64,000 nt of DNA. Origin: Lachnospiraceae bacterium (GTDB lineage: Bacteria; Bacillota; Clostridia; Lachnospirales; Lachnospiraceae). Position 1 is the stretch's first letter. Each line of letters starts with the position of its first letter. The DNA lies in assembly GCA_015056765.1 (NCBI GenBank), contig SVFQ01000006.1:62001-126000 (forward strand), read 5' to 3'. Positions 60,739-64,000 of the stretch are shown one piece after another. The position numbers and the translations under genes are program-made. A model generated the notes under the pieces. That model was not told the DNA's origin. It ran no database searches and worked only from the letters and a program-made list of their open reading frames with translations.

Positions 60739-62217
60739 TTGGTATTTAGTTCAATTTTATTTTTATGGATATTTTTGCCAATTGTACTAATTGGAAATAG
60801 AATTATGGGCGGCATACCCGGCAAAATGGAGCAACGAAGAACAGCTCAGAATAGATTTTTGCTGCTGGCAAGTTTGGTATTCTATGGTTGGGGTGGTATC
60901 TACTACCTACTGCTGATGCTGGCGGTTATCCTAATCAATTATGTAGCAGGATTAAGTATGGAGAGGGAGGAAAGCAGAAAGCGACTTTCTCTGATACTGG
61001 CCATTGTTCTAAATCTGGGACTTCTAGGATACTTTAAATACTTTAACTTACTGATTTCTACCATAGAAACTGTGGGAGGCATGAAGCAAGGCGGCTTGGG
61101 ATTCAAAGAAGTGATTCTGCCTATCGGTATATCCTTTTATATTTTCCAGGCGATGTCCTATACCATAGATGTGTATCGTGGCAAAACGAAGGTGCAGCGT
61201 AATCTGCTGGATTTTGCACTATATGTATCGCTCTTTCCTCAATTGGTGGCAGGCCCCATTGTGCAGTATAAAGATGTGGAAGAACAGATTTACCACAGAG
61301 TGGAGTCTACAGAGCTTTTTAGTAGTGGTATCAAACGGTTTTGCTATGGCCTTGGAAAGAAAGTACTAATCGCCAATACCCTGGGAGAGGTAGTGGATGA
61401 GATTTGGAAATTAGAAGTGGCTAAAATCGGCCCGGGAGTGGCGCTCCTGGCGGCAGTGGCCTATACACTGCAGATTTACTATGATTTCTCCGGCTATTCT
61501 GATATGGCTATCGGTATCGGCAGAATGTTGGGATTTCAGTTTAAAGAGAATTTCCGCTATCCCTATCAGTCCTCTTCTGTCAGCGAGTTTTGGCGTAGGT
61601 GGCATATTTCTTTATCCTCTTGGTTCAAGGAATACGTCTACATCCCGTTAGGGGGAAGCAGAGTTGGACAGTGGAAGACCTGCAGAAATCTGTTTATCGT
61701 CTTTTTATTGACCGGCATTTGGCATGGCGCCAACTATACCTTTTTTGCATGGGGACTCTACTACGGAGTGTTGGTGGTACTGGAGCGTGTCTTAAGTCCC
61801 AGAATCCCGGCAGGAAAAGGCAAGTTTGTACTTGGCAGAATCTATACCATACTGGCGGTAAGCTTCGGGTGGATTTTCTTTCGAGCGCCTAGTATTTCAG
61901 AGGCGTGTAGCTTTGTAGGTGGCTTTGCCAGATTCGGCGCGACAGATTATACGGTACTGACTTATTTGTCTATGAAGGTCCTTTTAGCATTGCTTTTCGG
62001 TATCCTATTATGTGGACCACTGCAGAGTCTGCTTGGGGATACAAGTTTTGGAAAGGTTTGTAGAGAGCCGCAGAATGAAATGACGAAAGCAGATAAGCAA
62101 GAGTTTAGACTAGTGGTGAGAATTGCGGATGACTTTGTGCAAATGGCACTTCTCATCGCCAGCATTATCATGGTGATGTCAGGTACTTATAATCCGTTCA
62201 TCTATTTTCAATTTTAG
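60739..62217 (+). CDS. AlgI/DltB-like MBOAT O-acyltransferase
   Basis: A 492-residue membrane-bound O-acyltransferase. It shows the typical MVFSSILFLWIFLPIV start, LPIGISFYIFQAMSYTIDVYRG, FPQLVAGPI, the block from residue 286 with WRRWHIS and the PLGGSR end, and the invariant His329 in TGIWHGANYT. MBOATs of this type pass acyl groups through the membrane to an SGNH partner that acetylates a surface polymer; the next gene encodes such a partner. Family N-termini support the TTG start at 60739, with GAGGGGG at 60727-60733. Confidence 0.93.
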   Translation: MVFSSILFLWIFLPIVLIGNRIMGGIPGKMEQRRTAQNRFLLLASLVFYGWGGIYYLLLMLAVILINYVAGLSMEREESRKRLSLILAIVLNLGLLGYFKYFNLLISTIETVGGMKQGGLGFKEVILPIGISFYIFQAMSYTIDVYRGKTKVQRNLLDFALYVSLFPQLVAGPIVQYKDVEEQIYHRVESTELFSSGIKRFCYGLGKKVLIANTLGEVVDEIWKLEVAKIGPGVALLAAVAYTLQIYYDFSGYSDMAIGIGRMLGFQFKENFRYPYQSSSVSEFWRRWHISLSSWFKEYVYIPLGGSRVGQWKTCRNLFIVFLLTGIWHGANYTFFAWGLYYGVLVVLERVLSPRIPAGKGKFVLGRIYTILAVSFGWIFFRAPSISEACSFVGGFARFGATDYTVLTYLSMKVLLALLFGILLCGPLQSLLGDTSFGKVCREPQNEMTKADKQEFRLVVRIADDFVQMALLIASIIMVMSGTYNPFIYFQF

Positions 62218-62227
62218 GTGCGAGCTG

Positions 62228-63649
62228 ATGAAGAAACTAACTGTTATACACAAATACATATTTTTGGCTTTACTGATTCTGCCTTCTGTTTTGTGGGGGA
62301 TAAAGGGAGCATTTCACCTGGATATCTGGGAGTATGAAATGGGAGAGAACAGGTACCTGGCTGAGATGCCGGCAGGATTCTCTGCGGAATATCCGGCAGA
62401 ACTGGAAGCTTATTACAATGATCATGCACCTTTTCGAAACCTGCTGATTCACCAAAAAAGCGTGGTAGATTCCGGGATGGAAGGGTTTTACCGAAAGAGC
62501 GTGCAACCGGTACTGGCGAAACTTTCCGGAAAATCCGGTAATGGAGAAGGCACGGGGGTTGCAGAGCGCTATCAGGAAGAAACCACCGTGGCAGCTGTTA
62601 CGGAAACAGAAACGGAGGAGGTTTCCTGTGAAGTGGCAGGTCATGATTACGAAGCAATCGAAGTGGTAGATCCTACCTACTTGGCGTATGGACATACGCT
62701 ATATGAATGTAAGAGATGTGGATTCAGACACATGGGAGACTTCACAGATAAACTAATCGATGATACCTATCTGCCGGAGAATATCTCTAATAATCAGGTC
62801 ATCATCGGCAGATATGATTGGCTGTTCTACATAGGAGACAATAGCAGGTCCTATTACAAGGGTACCAATGTCTATACAGAAGAAGAGGCGGCTGAGAAAC
62901 TGGCACTGCTACAGTCTTTACAAGATGCTTGTGATGCCAAGGGTAAGCAGCTCCTTTACATCATTTGGCCCAATAAAGAGCAGGTATATCCGGAGTATAT
63001 GCCAACCTATGAAGTGACTAAGCCTAAGCGAGAAGATGCCTTCGTAGAGTACGTGCATCAGAACTCCGATATCAATATGATTTATCCTATTGAAGCCCTG
63101 ACCATGGGCAAACTTTATATGGATACCTATTACCCTTATGATACCCACTGGAACCATTGGGGCAGCTACATCGGTACGTTAGAGATGTATAAGGCACTGG
63201 GACTTCCTACTCCGGGACTGGAAGACTATCCTGTCAATCAGACAGAGAATCTGGCTCGTGGACTTGTGGGAACCGGTATGCTGGATGCGGCAGCTTTTAC
63301 CAATGATGCGGATTATGTGGTAGACTATCGACCGGAGGCAGGACTGTCCTGGTCTGAGGGCGTACATGACTTGGTGAATGGATATACAGAAGCCTATTGG
63401 TCCAAAGCTTCTGATCCTCTTTTTGACAAAAAGATAGCCTTTTTGGGAGATTCCTTCAGAGTCAGTATGCTCCCTTACATGGAGAAAGACTTTGCGGAAT
63501 TGGCAGCAGTACAAAGGCAAAACATGGATCAAATCAAAACAGATATCCAAAACGCTGACATCATCGTACTGACTGTAGTAGAGAGACATGATGGAGATTT
63601 GTATGAAAGAATTCCGACTTTAGTAAGTTATCTAAATGAAACAAACTAG
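62228..63649 (+). CDS. AlgX/AlgJ-like SGNH O-acetyltransferase with Cys-pair insert
   Basis: A 473-residue protein with an N-terminal membrane anchor (about 8-28) and an AlgX/AlgJ-type SGNH domain. Catalytic signatures are YDTHWNHWGSY with Asp305 and His307, and FLGDSFRVS with Ser409. It should transfer acetyl groups delivered by the MBOAT encoded 10 bases upstream to an extracellular glycan. Between the anchor and the catalytic core (about residues 110-185) sits an insert with CEVAGHDYE and LYECKRCGF, a His/Cys-pair pattern seen in repeats of clostridial surface proteins, possibly metal binding. The acceptor glycan is unknown. Confidence 0.85.
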   Translation: MKKLTVIHKYIFLALLILPSVLWGIKGAFHLDIWEYEMGENRYLAEMPAGFSAEYPAELEAYYNDHAPFRNLLIHQKSVVDSGMEGFYRKSVQPVLAKLSGKSGNGEGTGVAERYQEETTVAAVTETETEEVSCEVAGHDYEAIEVVDPTYLAYGHTLYECKRCGFRHMGDFTDKLIDDTYLPENISNNQVIIGRYDWLFYIGDNSRSYYKGTNVYTEEEAAEKLALLQSLQDACDAKGKQLLYIIWPNKEQVYPEYMPTYEVTKPKREDAFVEYVHQNSDINMIYPIEALTMGKLYMDTYYPYDTHWNHWGSYIGTLEMYKALGLPTPGLEDYPVNQTENLARGLVGTGMLDAAAFTNDADYVVDYRPEAGLSWSEGVHDLVNGYTEAYWSKASDPLFDKKIAFLGDSFRVSMLPYMEKDFAELAAVQRQNMDQIKTDIQNADIIVLTVVERHDGDLYERIPTLVSYLNETN

Positions 63650-63676
63650 AATCGAATCAGAAAAGGTATAGAGTTA

Positions 63677-64000
63677 GTGAAAGAGAAAAGCTTGAAACAA
63701 AATAATTTAAAAGTGTGTATGTGGCTGGTGATTGGATTTGCAGCAGTGATGGTGCTGCCACTGTACTGGATTGCAGTATATAACTATCCCACCAGTGACG
63801 ACTTCGCCTATGCAGATTCCATCTATTGGAATTTGAAAAATGGTGCAGGCTTTTTGCAGATTGTAAGAGACGCCTGGGCGGAAGCTATGCGCTTTTACCG
63901 CGATTGGCAGGGCAGATACTTTGATGATATCGTATCCGCGTTTGGCTTTGGTATCGCGGTGCCACAGCTGTATTTTCTTGGGACTTATCTGGTGCTGACC
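63677..64000 (+). CDS. Start of a GT-C-like membrane protein (partial)
   Basis: The frame runs open from GTG 63677 to the window edge (108 residues). It has a basic N-terminus, one membrane helix (about 15-36), then YNYPTSDDFAYA, an Asp-Asp motif placed where GT-C-type glycosyltransferases and DUF6056-like proteins hold catalytic acids. It follows the AlgX-like gene by 27 bases and is probably part of the same operon, acting on the same surface glycan. Confidence 0.65.
   Translation, partial: MKEKSLKQNNLKVCMWLVIGFAAVMVLPLYWIAVYNYPTSDDFAYADSIYWNLKNGAGFLQIVRDAWAEAMRFYRDWQGRYFDDIVSAFGFGIAVPQLYFLGTYLVLT

Overview
The window looks like chromosomal DNA of a Gram-positive anaerobe of the Clostridia, most likely Lachnospiraceae. 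This is inferred from gene content and style: moderate GC, strong AGGAGG-type ribosome binding sites, a ClpX with a long extra linker, GH25 lysozymes with BIG2 domains, GT-C and DUF6077-like wall-glycosylation proteins, a FliB-family protein, and an anaerobic-type cobalamin lower-loop cluster. No rRNA, tRNA, CRISPR array, prophage or insertion sequence was seen.

Region 1 (1-14178, + strand) is one tightly packed run of genes for decorating a cell-surface glycan. It holds two GtrB-like glycosyltransferases that load sugars onto the lipid carrier, several polytopic GT-C-like membrane proteins, an acyltransferase-3 protein, a WecE aminotransferase with a GNAT acetyltransferase (probably making dTDP-Fuc4NAc or a relative) and a membrane-anchored SGNH hydrolase. 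One DUF6077-like gene is split by an in-frame TAA at 13399-13401. A LacI-family regulator with a palindromic operator-like site over its promoter follows (14206-15284).

Region 2 (15285-42503) is a large wall or capsular polysaccharide locus. It starts with a divergent pair: an SGNH-like pseudoenzyme and a 1028-residue GH25 lysozyme. Then come rmlB, rmlA, a second GH25 lysozyme, rmlC, a Wzm/Wzt ABC exporter whose ATPase has a C-terminal glycan-binding domain, a methyltransferase-kinase fusion resembling the E. coli O9a chain terminator WbdD, three large family 2 glycosyltransferases, pgcA, two more GT2 genes, a polyprenyl-phosphate sugar phosphotransferase, an LCP ligase and a rhamnosyltransferase-like GT2. 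Read together: pgcA and RmlABC supply dTDP-sugars, the phosphotransferase and GT2s build the chain on the lipid carrier, the WbdD-like protein may cap it, Wzm/Wzt exports it, LCP attaches it to peptidoglycan, and the GT-C proteins of region 1 may decorate it outside.

Region 3 (42543-52043) is mostly housekeeping: glmS, clpX, lspA, a FliB-family protein, a small membrane protein, carbamate kinase, a Cof-type HAD phosphatase, a small lipoprotein and exonuclease III, separated by clear intrinsic terminators. A structured intergenic element lies between glmS and clpX, and a possible small antisense RNA locus lies at 49463-49640.

Region 4 (52074-60736) carries the late cobalamin genes cobQ, cobC, cobT, cobU, cobS, a second CobU-like gene, cbiB and cobD, followed by an Orn/Lys/Arg decarboxylase-family gene. 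Region 5 (60739-64000) returns to surface chemistry: an AlgI-like MBOAT, an AlgX/AlgJ-like SGNH protein and the start of another GT-C-like membrane protein cut by the window edge.
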